Shown piece by piece: positions 1 to 8,100 of a stretch of 12,372 nt of DNA; the stretch's first letter is position 1, and every line of letters starts with the position of its first letter. This DNA comes from Akkermansia sp. Lineage in GTDB: Bacteria; Verrucomicrobiota; Verrucomicrobiia; Verrucomicrobiales; Akkermansiaceae. The notes under the pieces are model-generated. The model saw only the letters and a program-made list of their open reading frames with translations. It was not told the origin of the DNA and did not search any database. The stretch lies in NCBI GenBank assembly GCA_017628435.1, contig JAGBZE010000220.1, positions 1 to 12,372 of the forward strand. The letters are read 5' to 3'. A program made the translations under genes and the position numbers.

Positions 1-28
1 CAAGCAGTTCGCCCGTGTAAACGGCTAA
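1..28 (+). CDS. C-terminal tail of an unidentified upstream gene (partial)
   Basis: Bases 2-28 read as an open frame ending KQFARVNG followed by TAA (26-28). The hairpin terminator only 14 bases further on suggests that a plus-strand gene ends here. Another frame stops at 18-20, so the reading frame is a choice, not a certainty. Eight residues are too few to name a product. The gene cannot be identified from this window. Confidence 0.3.
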
Positions 29-42
29 ACTTATTTACCATG

Positions 43-80
43 GAGCCGCCTCGCCCAGCGGGGCGGCTCTTTCGTGTTTT
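43..80 (+). terminator. Rho-independent terminator
   Basis: GAGCCGCC (43-50) pairs with GGCGGCTC (62-69). The stem extends inward by a T-G wobble and CGC/GCG around a three-base CCA loop, giving about 12 pairs, and a T-rich run follows (TTTCGTGTTTT, 70-80). This is a good intrinsic terminator for the gene ending at 28. It is odd that the T-run touches the ATG at 81, leaving no room for a promoter between terminator and glycosyltransferase gene. The hairpin might instead act as a 5' leader structure or attenuator for the sugar operon. Confidence 0.7.
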
Positions 81-1121
81 ATGAGTACTCCCCTGCCCAA
101 GTTATCCTACGTACTTCTCTCCCACAACCGCGAGAAGTATATTCGCGCAGCCATAGAAAGCGCCTTTGCCCAGGACTACGAAGGCGAGCTGGAGTATATC
201 TTTTCAGACGATTGCTCCACTGACCGCACCTTTGAAATCATCAAGGAGTGTGTGGCTGAATACAAAGGCAACCGTCGCGTAGTAGTCACCCAGACACCCC
301 GAAATCTGCATCTTGCAGGCAATACCAACCACGCTGTGCAATTTGTGGAAAGCGATTGGGTTATTCGCGCTGATGATGATGATATATCTCATATAAGTCG
401 TTGCTCTATTATAGGTAAAGCAATCTCCCGCAATCCAAATGCGACAAGTGTCTACGCCAGATTCAGAATTTTCCATGATAAGGATGAGGAGGAAATTATA
501 AACCTTTCTCAGGCAAAGAGGAAGGAGACACCCGACGCTCGGGTGTTTGACTTAGATTCCACTGAGACTATAATGTCTTTGTTTAATTTGCCGAATTGTC
601 TTCACCAGGCCTGGTCCATCAAATGCTACAAACATGAAATTTTTGGTGAATTACCTATTAGTGGCTATTATGTTGATGATGTAATCACCAACTATCGAGC
701 TCTGGCTTTGGGTGACTGTATTGATATTGACACAGAATGTGCATACATACGGAGACAAAGCGGTAATATGAGCTGCGCAGGGGATAATGGGCAGCGAAAT
801 TATGCAGCGATTATTGCATTGGAAAACTTCAATACCAAGTATCATAACATCATTCTTCCTCCCCTGAGAGAAACCCAAACGGCATTATATACATATTTCT
901 GTAATAATAGATTACAAGGCGAGAAATTACTTAACAACATTGCGAATCTAATCAACAGCAATGAAATATTGAAAGATTATTGGAAGCGCGGGATATCATA
1001 CAGAATACAGGTGAACAAACGCTTTGCAAGAAAGGGAGTGTTTAATTACCTGCGTTGTCTTCCAATGCCTATTTTCGCCTTTATATTATCATTGTATCGT
1101 CTGCTGACCAAAAAGGTATGA
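81..1121 (+). CDS. Family 2 glycosyltransferase
   Basis: This 346-residue protein is a GT-A fold glycosyltransferase of family GT2, expected to move a sugar from a nucleotide-sugar donor onto a growing surface glycan at the inner face of the cytoplasmic membrane. The N-terminal strand LSYVLLSHNRE (8-18) is followed by the nucleotide-binding motif DDCSTD (43-48) and a DxD-type metal site RADDDD (96-101), all typical of the family. The C-terminus (about 316-346) is basic and hydrophobic and could associate with the membrane. The start at 81 is needed to keep the first beta strand, and no alternative start lies upstream. There is no Shine-Dalgarno, and the ATG follows a terminator directly. The last codon overlaps the next gene as ATGA. 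The gene is A+T-rich from about base 350 on (20 G/C in 361-420), unlike dnaE, which suggests transfer. Acceptor and linkage cannot be told. Confidence 0.9.
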   Translation: MSTPLPKLSYVLLSHNREKYIRAAIESAFAQDYEGELEYIFSDDCSTDRTFEIIKECVAEYKGNRRVVVTQTPRNLHLAGNTNHAVQFVESDWVIRADDDDISHISRCSIIGKAISRNPNATSVYARFRIFHDKDEEEIINLSQAKRKETPDARVFDLDSTETIMSLFNLPNCLHQAWSIKCYKHEIFGELPISGYYVDDVITNYRALALGDCIDIDTECAYIRRQSGNMSCAGDNGQRNYAAIIALENFNTKYHNIILPPLRETQTALYTYFCNNRLQGEKLLNNIANLINSNEILKDYWKRGISYRIQVNKRFARKGVFNYLRCLPMPIFAFILSLYRLLTKKV

Positions 1122-2224
1122 ATATCATCGCTATCGGCCCACAGCGTTTTTTCTCCAGTGATGGATTTACTGGTGATGCAACCCAAATGCGTAAAACGAC
1201 TGTACATTTGAAAAAAGTACCAGAAGTTAATCTGGTGTGTGCATTCTACAACCAGCATTTTGAGTTAACAACAGAGACTGGTGCCAGTTTAGAGTGGGAA
1301 GATTTACATAAGGATTTCGACGTAGCACACATATTTACGCTGTTCCACCATCGCGTACCTGCTGCTGTAGCCAGTGCTTTGTCTAAACTGCCCGTAATGC
1401 TTTCCACTGTGTATTGGAATAATTATTTCCGTGAGTTGATATGTGTTCGGAATGGAGATTCTCCAAGGCGTCTTCTTAGAAGCATTGAACACATAGCCAG
1501 GAGAATTACCGGGTATAAGAAGCAGGATGTGCAGCAATGGTGTGCGGGCATTCTACCTAACTCCTGGAGTGAAGGCGAAGTATTCAAACAGACATATGCT
1601 CTAGCGGAACACGCACTGTGCTATCCGGTTCCGAACGCAATTGAAGTACCGACTCATGCGCGGAACTTACCAAGACCTGCATGTGTGCCAGAATCTGACT
1701 ACATCGTTTACCCCGGTGTCTTTGCCCGCCGCAAGAATCAGCTTGCATTTATTAAAGCCTTAAGGGATACCGATTATCCCGTTGTGTTCATGGGACAACC
1801 TCAACGAGAGTACGAAGGTTACTACCAAGAATGCAGAAAATTAGCTAATATAAACATGCATTTCATTGGGCACAGGAGTTATACAGACGATGAATACTGG
1901 GCTGTATTACGGCATGCCAAGATAGCAGTTCTCGCTTCAGATTGCGAAACTCCGGGAATTGCAATGATTGAAGCTGCGTCCATGGGAGCCAGACCTATCA
2001 TTACACACTACGGTGGCACAAAGGAGTATTATGGAATCTGCGCGGAGTATTTATCCCCATTCTCCCTGAAATCCATAAAAGAAGCAGTGCAGAACGGATG
2101 GTCGAAAGGACGTCTTACTGACGAAGAGGCATCGAGTTATGAAAGATTTTCATGGCAATGGACGGCGGAGCTTACATTGCTGGCCTACAAACAAGTAATC
2201 ACTAACTGGAATACGCGCAAATGA
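1118..2224 (+). CDS. Family 4 (GT-B) glycosyltransferase
   Basis: This 368-residue protein looks like a retaining GT-B glycosyltransferase of family GT4. The N-terminal half (MNIIAIGPQ onward) would hold the acceptor domain. The C-terminal donor domain begins around residue 195 with YPGVFARRKNQ, where R204, R205 and K206 match the phosphate-contacting Arg/Lys of GT4. It then carries the EX7E motif as E277 and E285 in CETPGIAMIEAASMG, followed by a glycine pair (YGGTKEYYG) usual for donor binding. An in-frame ATG exists at 1055, but the start at 1118 gives the normal N-terminal strand and an ATGA overlap with the previous gene, so I chose 1118. AAGG lies almost against the ATG, too close to be a normal ribosome site. 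It most likely extends the same glycan as its neighbours; the sugar transferred is unknown. Confidence 0.88.
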   Translation: MNIIAIGPQRFFSSDGFTGDATQMRKTTVHLKKVPEVNLVCAFYNQHFELTTETGASLEWEDLHKDFDVAHIFTLFHHRVPAAVASALSKLPVMLSTVYWNNYFRELICVRNGDSPRRLLRSIEHIARRITGYKKQDVQQWCAGILPNSWSEGEVFKQTYALAEHALCYPVPNAIEVPTHARNLPRPACVPESDYIVYPGVFARRKNQLAFIKALRDTDYPVVFMGQPQREYEGYYQECRKLANINMHFIGHRSYTDDEYWAVLRHAKIAVLASDCETPGIAMIEAASMGARPIITHYGGTKEYYGICAEYLSPFSLKSIKEAVQNGWSKGRLTDEEASSYERFSWQWTAELTLLAYKQVITNWNTRK

Positions 2225-3390
2225 ACGTGAAGAAAAAAATAATGCTAGTATTCGGCACTCGTCCCGAGGCCATTAAGATGGCACCTCTTGTAAGGTGTCT
2301 TCAGGCTGAGAATAAAGACTTCAAAACGATTGTATGTGTAACTGGTCAGCATAGAGAAATGCTTGACCAGGTGTTATCCATTTTTGAGATTACGCCGGAT
2401 TATGATCTCAATATCATGAAATCCGGACAAACATTATACACAATTACAGCGAGTGTTCTGACAGAACTGGAGCCAATCTTAAAAGAAGAAAAACCAGATA
2501 TGGTGCTGGTGCATGGCGATACTTCAACCAGTATGGCAGCTGCGCTGGCTGCGTTTTATCAGCAAATTCCAGTAGGACACGTTGAGGCAGGTTTAAGAAC
2601 AAATAATCCATATAGCCCATGGCCTGAAGAAATGAATAGGCAGATAACTGGCCGTATTGCATCATGCCACTTTGCGCCCACGAAAAGTAGCAAGGATAAC
2701 TTGCTCCAGGAGAACGTACGGGAGTCTTCCGTGCATGTGACAGGTAATACTGTGATTGATGCCCTGCTCCATGTCAGGGAACGACTGAATTCCTCAGAGG
2801 CCACAGAGTCTAAGGTCGTTCAGGCAATACTTAAATCGGGATATGACGTTGGCCGTCTCACAATGACTAACCGCAAGCTGATTCTCATCACGGGGCATAG
2901 AAGAGAGAATTTTGGTGCAGGATTCATCTCTATTTGTGAAGCAATTAAAGAATTGAGCGAGAAATATCCGGAGGTTGATTTCCTGTACCCTATGCACTTG
3001 AACCCAAATGTGCGGCAGCCGATTCAGCAAGTCTTTGGTACATCTGCGCATTCGCTGCAGAATGTATTCTTCACGGAGCCGCTTGAATATCTAAGCTTTG
3101 TGTATCTTCTTTCTAAGTCCCATATTGTTCTTACAGACAGCGGAGGTATACAGGAAGAAGCTCCGGGCCTGGGTAAGCCTGTACTAGTGATGAGAGATAC
3201 AACAGAACGCCCGGAGGCGGTTATTGCAGGTACGGTCAAACTTGTCGGCACAGATAAGGCCGCCATCATTCAGGGAATATCCGACCTGCTCGATTCCCCC
3301 GTAGAGTATGCGCGGATGAGCCAGGCCAACAATCCATATGGCGATGGATTAGCTTGCAAGCGAATCTGCAATATTCTTAAAAATATTTAA
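2221..3390 (+). CDS. wecB: UDP-N-acetylglucosamine 2-epimerase (non-hydrolysing)
   Basis: This cytoplasmic enzyme interconverts UDP-GlcNAc and UDP-ManNAc, giving the precursor for ManNAc or ManNAcA residues in surface polysaccharides. The 389 residues are slightly longer than E. coli WecB. Family signatures appear in order: GTRPEAIKMAP (12-22), TGQHREMLDQVL, VHGDTSTS (97-104), HVEAGLRT (120-127), PWPEEMNR (133-140), TGHRREN (224-230), TDSGGIQEE (305-313) and TTERPEAV (327-334). Residues corresponding to the catalytic D95, E117, E131 and H213 of E. coli are D100, E122, E136 and H226, so it should be active. The start overlaps the preceding stop as ATGA, so all three genes form one operon. No UDP-ManNAc dehydrogenase follows. 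The symbol mnaA would be equally valid. The stop overlaps that of dxr on the opposite strand. Confidence 0.95.
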   Translation: MNVKKKIMLVFGTRPEAIKMAPLVRCLQAENKDFKTIVCVTGQHREMLDQVLSIFEITPDYDLNIMKSGQTLYTITASVLTELEPILKEEKPDMVLVHGDTSTSMAAALAAFYQQIPVGHVEAGLRTNNPYSPWPEEMNRQITGRIASCHFAPTKSSKDNLLQENVRESSVHVTGNTVIDALLHVRERLNSSEATESKVVQAILKSGYDVGRLTMTNRKLILITGHRRENFGAGFISICEAIKELSEKYPEVDFLYPMHLNPNVRQPIQQVFGTSAHSLQNVFFTEPLEYLSFVYLLSKSHIVLTDSGGIQEEAPGLGKPVLVMRDTTERPEAVIAGTVKLVGTDKAAIIQGISDLLDSPVEYARMSQANNPYGDGLACKRICNILKNI

Positions 3391-4547
3391 TACATCAGTA
3401 TGTTCATTGCTTCCTCGCGGGCCCAGGCGTCGTCCTCGAGGATGATGGGGAGCTGGCCCTGGTAATCGCGGGGACGGGCATTGGAAAGCACCTTTTCCAC
3501 CGTCTCCCAGATTCCGGGGAATGAAAGCTTGCCGTCCACAAAGGCCTGCACTGCTACCTCGTTGGCTGCATTGTACATAGCAGGCATGGTGCCGCCGGTA
3601 AGTCCGGCTTGTCGGGCGAGGGTAAGCGCGGGAAAATCATCCCAGCGCGGGGCTTCAAATTTAAGACTGGCAATCTGCGCCAAATCTAGGTGCGGCAAAG
3701 AATTCGGCAGACGGTCCGGCCATGTTACCGCATACTGGATGGGGAAACACATATCGCTGCTGCTAAGTTGGGCCAGGATGGAGCCATCCTCAAACTCAAC
3801 CAGAGAATGCACAATGCTTTGTGGGTGTACAATGACATCCACGCGTTCCATCGGTATATCAAAAAGCCAGCGGGCTTCAATCATCTCCAGCCCTTTATTG
3901 AACATCGTGGCGCTGTCGATGGTAATCTTGCGTCCCATCTGCCAAGTGGGATGCTTCAGGGCCTGCTCCAGAGTCACCGTCGCCAGCTGTTCGCGGGGAG
4001 TGTTACGGAACGGTCCGCCGCTGGCCGTGAGAATCAGGCGGCTGACCTGCCCTGCACCACCGTGGTTACCCTGCAGGCACTGGTAGATGGCATTGTGCTC
4101 GCTATCTACGGGAAGCACATTGATGCCCTTTGCTTTCGCCCGGTTCATCACTACCTCGCCAGCCATTACCAGAATCTCTTTCGAAGCGATTGCAAGGTCT
4201 TTCCCTGCCTCGATTGCCTCCAGTGTGGGCTTCAGACCATCTGTGCCGATGATGGAGACCAGCACCATATCTGCTTCCTCCAGCGTTGCGAGCTGGCAAA
4301 GGCCGTCCAGCCCGGTATACACCTGCACACCGGCAGGAAGAAGACGCTTCAGCTCGGCAGCTTTTGCGCTGTCGTAGATGCACACGTGCTTCACCCCGAA
4401 TTCGCGGGCCTGTTCAGCAAGACTGGCAGCATTACTGTGGGCGGCAAGCGCCACCACTTCCATGCGCTCCGGTATATCGCGCGCCACTTTCAGAGCGCTG
4501 GTGCCGATACTGCCGGTAGACCCGAGAATAACCACGCGTTTCTTCAT
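3387..4547 (-). CDS. dxr: 1-deoxy-D-xylulose 5-phosphate reductoisomerase
   Basis: Dxr (IspC) converts DXP to 2-C-methyl-D-erythritol 4-phosphate with NADPH and a divalent metal, the committed step of the MEP isoprenoid pathway; it is the target of fosmidomycin. The 386-residue product has the NADPH-binding GSTGSIGTSAL (9-19) and ASKE (121-124). Its metal and substrate residues are complete: D148, S149 and E150 in PVDSEHNA, S176 in TASGGPF, H199 in HPTWQMG, and S212, N217, K218 and E221 in the DSATMFNKGLEMIE segment. These correspond to D150, S151, E152, S186, H209, S222, N227, K228 and E231 in E. coli. The ATG at 4547 places the Rossmann strand at the N-terminus; the longer frame opening with TTG at 4586 would add 13 residues unlike the family. 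There is no Shine-Dalgarno, and the likely promoter leaves only about 4 nt of leader. It appears monocistronic. Confidence 0.97.
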   Translation of the reverse strand: MKKRVVILGSTGSIGTSALKVARDIPERMEVVALAAHSNAASLAEQAREFGVKHVCIYDSAKAAELKRLLPAGVQVYTGLDGLCQLATLEEADMVLVSIIGTDGLKPTLEAIEAGKDLAIASKEILVMAGEVVMNRAKAKGINVLPVDSEHNAIYQCLQGNHGGAGQVSRLILTASGGPFRNTPREQLATVTLEQALKHPTWQMGRKITIDSATMFNKGLEMIEARWLFDIPMERVDVIVHPQSIVHSLVEFEDGSILAQLSSSDMCFPIQYAVTWPDRLPNSLPHLDLAQIASLKFEAPRWDDFPALTLARQAGLTGGTMPAMYNAANEVAVQAFVDGKLSFPGIWETVEKVLSNARPRDYQGQLPIILEDDAWAREEAMNILMY

Positions 4548-4557
4548 AACAAGCGCT

Positions 4558-4586
4558 ATTCTACTCTCACCCCGCCACAAAATCAA
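4558..4586 (-). promoter_or_regulatory. Predicted sigma-70-type promoter of dxr
   Basis: On the minus strand, TTGATT (4586-4581) and TAGAAT (4563-4558) are separated by 17 bases. TAGAAT matches 5 of 6 positions of the -10 consensus and TTGATT 4 of 6 of the -35. Transcription would start near 4551, only about 4 nt before the dxr ATG (4547). It lies back to back with the rnpB promoter. Prediction from sequence only. Confidence 0.55.
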
Positions 4587-4606
4587 GCTTAATGGGGCGA
4601 TTTAGC

Positions 4607-4635
4607 TTGCCAATTCCGCGGCTTAGGTGTACTCT
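4607..4635 (+). promoter_or_regulatory. Predicted promoter of rnpB
   Basis: TTGCCA (4607-4612, 5 of 6 to consensus) is followed after 17 bases by TACTCT (4630-4635; T, A and final T conserved). The expected start, 7 bases downstream, is 4642, which is exactly the first base of the RNase P P1 helix. That agreement supports the promoter despite its weak -10. Confidence 0.6.
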
Positions 4636-4641
4636 CTGCAC

Positions 4642-5031
4642 GTGCCGTCCGGGTCCGGGTGGTCGCTGCGGGGCTTTATGCGCCCGTAGAGGAAAGTCCG
4701 GACATCATAAGGCAGCGTGTCCTGTGAAAGCAGGAGACACCCGGAGCCAATGCCGGGTGGCCGGAAAGTGCCACAGAAAACAAACCGCCCGCAAGGGTAA
4801 GGGTGAAAAGGTGGGGTAAGAGCCCACCGCTCCGAAGGTAACGACGGAGGCACGGAAAACCCCGCGCGATGCAAGACAAACAGGGAAAGGGTCGCCTGCC
4901 CGCTGTATTCCCGGGTATTAGTTGCACCCTGCTATAAACGTAGGGCACGCCTGGCAACAGGCGCGAGAAAAATGGCCACACAGCCTGCTCTGCAGGTGGA
5001 CAAAATCTGGCTTACAGGACCCGGACGGTGC
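4642..5031 (+). ncRNA. rnpB: RNase P RNA, bacterial class A
   Basis: This is the catalytic RNA of RNase P, which with the RnpA protein removes the 5' leader of tRNA precursors. Conserved parts are recognisable in order: GAGGAAAGTCCGGAC (4689-4703), ACAGAAAACAAACCGCC (4773-4789), GGGTGAAAAGGTGGGG and TAAGAGCCCACCGC (4801-4830), an AGAAAAATGGCCAC element near 4966-4979, and AAAATCTGGCTTACAG (5002-5017). The ends are set by a 15-pair P1 helix, 4642-4656 with 5017-5031, perfect apart from two G-U pairs. The length of about 390 nt suits class A (E. coli 377). Short open frames across it are meaningless. I see no convincing hairpin terminator after it, only a T-run at 5050-5054. Confidence 0.96.
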
Positions 5032-5079
5032 TCAATTGCCAATCCGCTTATTTTTGTTCGATCGTGGCGCGATTTCGTG

Positions 5080-5108
5080 ATGACATTCTGACGCAAATCT
5101 TGTATAAT
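5080..5108 (+). promoter_or_regulatory. Predicted promoter of dnaE
   Basis: ATGACA (5080-5085, 5 of 6 to the -35 consensus), a 17-base spacer and a perfect TATAAT (5103-5108). The expected start is near 5115, about 5 nt before the dnaE ATG at 5120. No Shine-Dalgarno could fit in such a leader. An ATG at 5113 is out of frame with dnaE. Confidence 0.7.
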
Positions 5109-5119
5109 ATCCATGCGTT

Positions 5120-8100
5120 ATGGCTTTCACACACTTACACGTTCACACTGAATACTCCCTGCTCGATGGCATGATCCACACAAAGGATCTGATTAAGAAA
5201 TGCGTGGAGCTGGGCATGAACTCTGTTGCTATCACTGACCATGGTAATGTGTTCGCCGCCATTGAGTTCATGGTAAATGTGAAGAAGCACAACAAGGGGA
5301 TTCTGGAGTGGAACAAAGAACATCCGGATGAGAAAAAGCCAGTGTTCAAGCCTATTCTTGGCTGCGAGGTATACGTTGCCCCCACCCCGCTGGATGTAAA
5401 GAAACAGATTCCCGGGCGCAACAAATATTGCCACCTGGTGCTGCTCTGCGAAAACAACATCGGCTGGGAGAATCTTATCAAAATTGTTTCCCGCGGGCAC
5501 TTGGATGGCTTTTACTACAAACCGCGTATCGACTACGATACCCTGCGAGAATTCAGCAAGGGTCTTATCTGCCTGACCGGTTGTATCTCCGGCCCCATGC
5601 AGGAATGGCTGCTGCGCGATGAGCCGGAGAAGGCCGAACAGGTGCTGCTCGACCTCGTGGACATTTTCGGCAAGGATAACGTGTTTGTGGAGCTTCAGGA
5701 CCATGAACTGGAGGAGGAACGCCGTACTACGCCGGAGCTGGTGCGCATTGCCCGCAAAAACAACGTACCGCTGGTAGTGACCAACGATGCTCACTTCCTG
5801 AATGCCGATGACCACGATGCGCACGATATTCTCATCTGCGTGGGCACAGGCAATAAACGCATGGACTCCAAACGTATGCGTTATCCCAAGAGCGTCTACT
5901 TCAAGAGCGAGGCAGAAATGCGCGAGCTTTTCCCGGAGTACCCTGATGCCTACGAGAACACCAACGTCATTGCCGAACGCTGCAACACGTCCATCAAGCT
6001 GGACTCCACCTCCACAGAGCGTTACCCGGAGTTCGCTCCGGACGATGGCTCCACCCGTGAGGAATACCTGCGTAAAATCTGCTACCAGGGGCTGGAAGAG
6101 CGCTACGGCAAGGAGCGCGCCGAGAATGACCAGGAGCTGCGCGCGCGTCTGGATTACGAGCTGAGCATCATTAACCAGCTGCGCTTCCCGAGCTACTTCC
6201 TCATCACGGCAGACTTCATTAACTGGGCAAAGGACCACGATATTCCCGTGGGCCCGGGCCGTGGTTCGGCCGCCGGTTCGCTGGTGGCCTATGTGATGAA
6301 AATCACGAACATCGACCCCTACGCCTTCAACCTCATTTTCGAGCGATTCCTGAACCCGGAGCGTGTGAGCCCCCCGGATATTGATATCGACTTCTGCCAG
6401 ACCCGCCGACCGGAAGTGATTGACTACGTGCGACACAAATACGGTGAACGCGCCGTGACGCACATCATCACCTACGGTACCATGGGTGCCAAATCGGTTA
6501 TCAAGGACGTGGCCCGCGTGCTGGATATGAGCTACGGCGACAGCGACAAGATTGCCAAGCTCATCGAAAGCGGGCCCGGCGTGACACTGGATAAGAGTTA
6601 TGCCGCCAGCGAGGATCTGCGCAACCTGGTGGAACAGGATGATACCTACCGCGAAATCTGGAACTACGCCAAGAAGCTGGAAGGCACGGTGCGAAACGTG
6701 GGCATGCACGCCGCCGGTGTGGTGATTGGTGACCGCCCGCTGGATGAATACGTGGCCCTCACCCGAGATGACCTGAGTAACCCGAAGGGTGAAGTGGTGG
6801 CCCAGTGCGATATGGGCGCCATTTATAACGCCGGCCTGCTGAAGATGGACTTCCTGGGGCTGAAGACCCTCACGGTGATGAAGGATGCGGAAAGCTACGT
6901 GCGCTGGCGCGTGCCTGATTTCCGCTACGACTCGGTGGATATTACCGACAAGGAGACCTTCGAGCTGCTGAACCGCGGTGATACCATGGGCGTGTTCCAG
7001 CTGGAATCCGGCGGTATGGTGGACACCTGCCGACGCTACGGTATCGACAATATTGAAGATATCATCGCTCTGCTCGCTCTTTACCGCCCCGGCGCCATGC
7101 AGTTCATGGACGACATGATTGCCGTGAAGAAGGGGCTGAAGCAGGCCGAATACGAGCACCCGCTGCTGGAGACGGTGTCCGGCCTTACCTACGGCGTGAT
7201 GATTTACCAGGAGCAGGTGCAGGCTGCAGCCAAGCTGCTGGCCGGCTACACCCTGGGTGGTGCTGACCTTCTGCGCCGAGCCATGGGTCACAAGGATATG
7301 CAGGAAATGGCCGAACAGCGCCGCCGTTTCGTGAAGGGCTGCTGGGATGTGAACCAGATTGACGAAAAGACGGCTAACGCCATTTTCGACAAGATTCAGA
7401 AGTTCGCCGGTTACGGTTTCAACAAGTCGCACTCCGCCTGCTACGGCCACATTTCCTATTGGACCGCCTACCTCAAGGCGCATTTCCCGGTGGAGTTCCT
7501 CTGCGGTCTCATGACGAATGAAGCCACCAATGAAAAGATTGGCGTATTCATTCAGGAAGCCATCCGCATGGGTATCGAGGTGCTCGGCCCCTGCGTGAAC
7601 CACAGTGAGGTGAAATTCCAGCCGGAAACCATGCCGAATGGCAAGCTGGCTGTGCGTTTCGGCCTTGCCTCGGTGAAGAGCATGAGCTCTGAAACGGTGA
7701 AGGTCATCGTGGAGGAACGCAAGAAGAACGGGCCCTACAAGAGTCTGGAGGATTTCTGCTACCGCATCCCGCCGCAGAACGTGCGCCGCAACCAGATTGA
7801 AGTTCTGGTGCAGTGCGGTGCTTTCGACTGGATGCACGTCTGCCGCGCCCAGATTTTCGAGAGCATTGAGCAGTGCATCAACGGTGCCAGCAGTGTGCAC
7901 AAGGACGCCGAAGCCGGCCAGATGGCGCTTTTCGATATGATGGGCACTACCTCCGCCCCCGTGGAGACGGTCACGCTGCAGGAATGGCCGAAGGAGAAGC
8001 GACTGGACGACGAGAAGTTCCTGACCGGCGCTTACTTCACCGGCAACCCGCTGGACAGCATGCGCGGCGTCATCGATGCCCCGAAGTTTGTGCCCATCGG

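Noticed and set aside
1055..1117. An upstream ATG for the GT4 gene at 1055
   Set aside because: It would overlap the GT2 gene by 67 bases and add residues before the normal first strand; the ATG at 1118 with ATGA overlap fits the operon pattern.
3368..3390. AATATT repeats at 3370-3375 and 3382-3387 as a hairpin terminator
   Set aside because: The stem would be only six A-T pairs, too weak to be credible.
3690..4592. A 300-codon plus-strand frame opposite dxr
   Set aside because: The dxr reading is complete with all catalytic residues; the opposite frame has no recognisable motifs and is Cys- and His-rich.
4592..4981. Short frames on both strands over 4592-4981
   Set aside because: They lie on the RNase P RNA, whose conserved elements and P1 pairing explain the sequence.
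5032..5079. A possible terminator after rnpB (T-run at 5050-5054; ATCG/CGAT short stem near 5060-5072)
   Set aside because: No stable hairpin directly precedes the T-run, and the second stem is only about four pairs.
5135..7900. A 921-codon open frame on the strand opposite dnaE
   Set aside because: It mirrors dnaE codon bias (few stops arise opposite G/C-ending codons). The translation is rich in His, Val and Ala with no recognisable domain, while dnaE on the other strand is certain.
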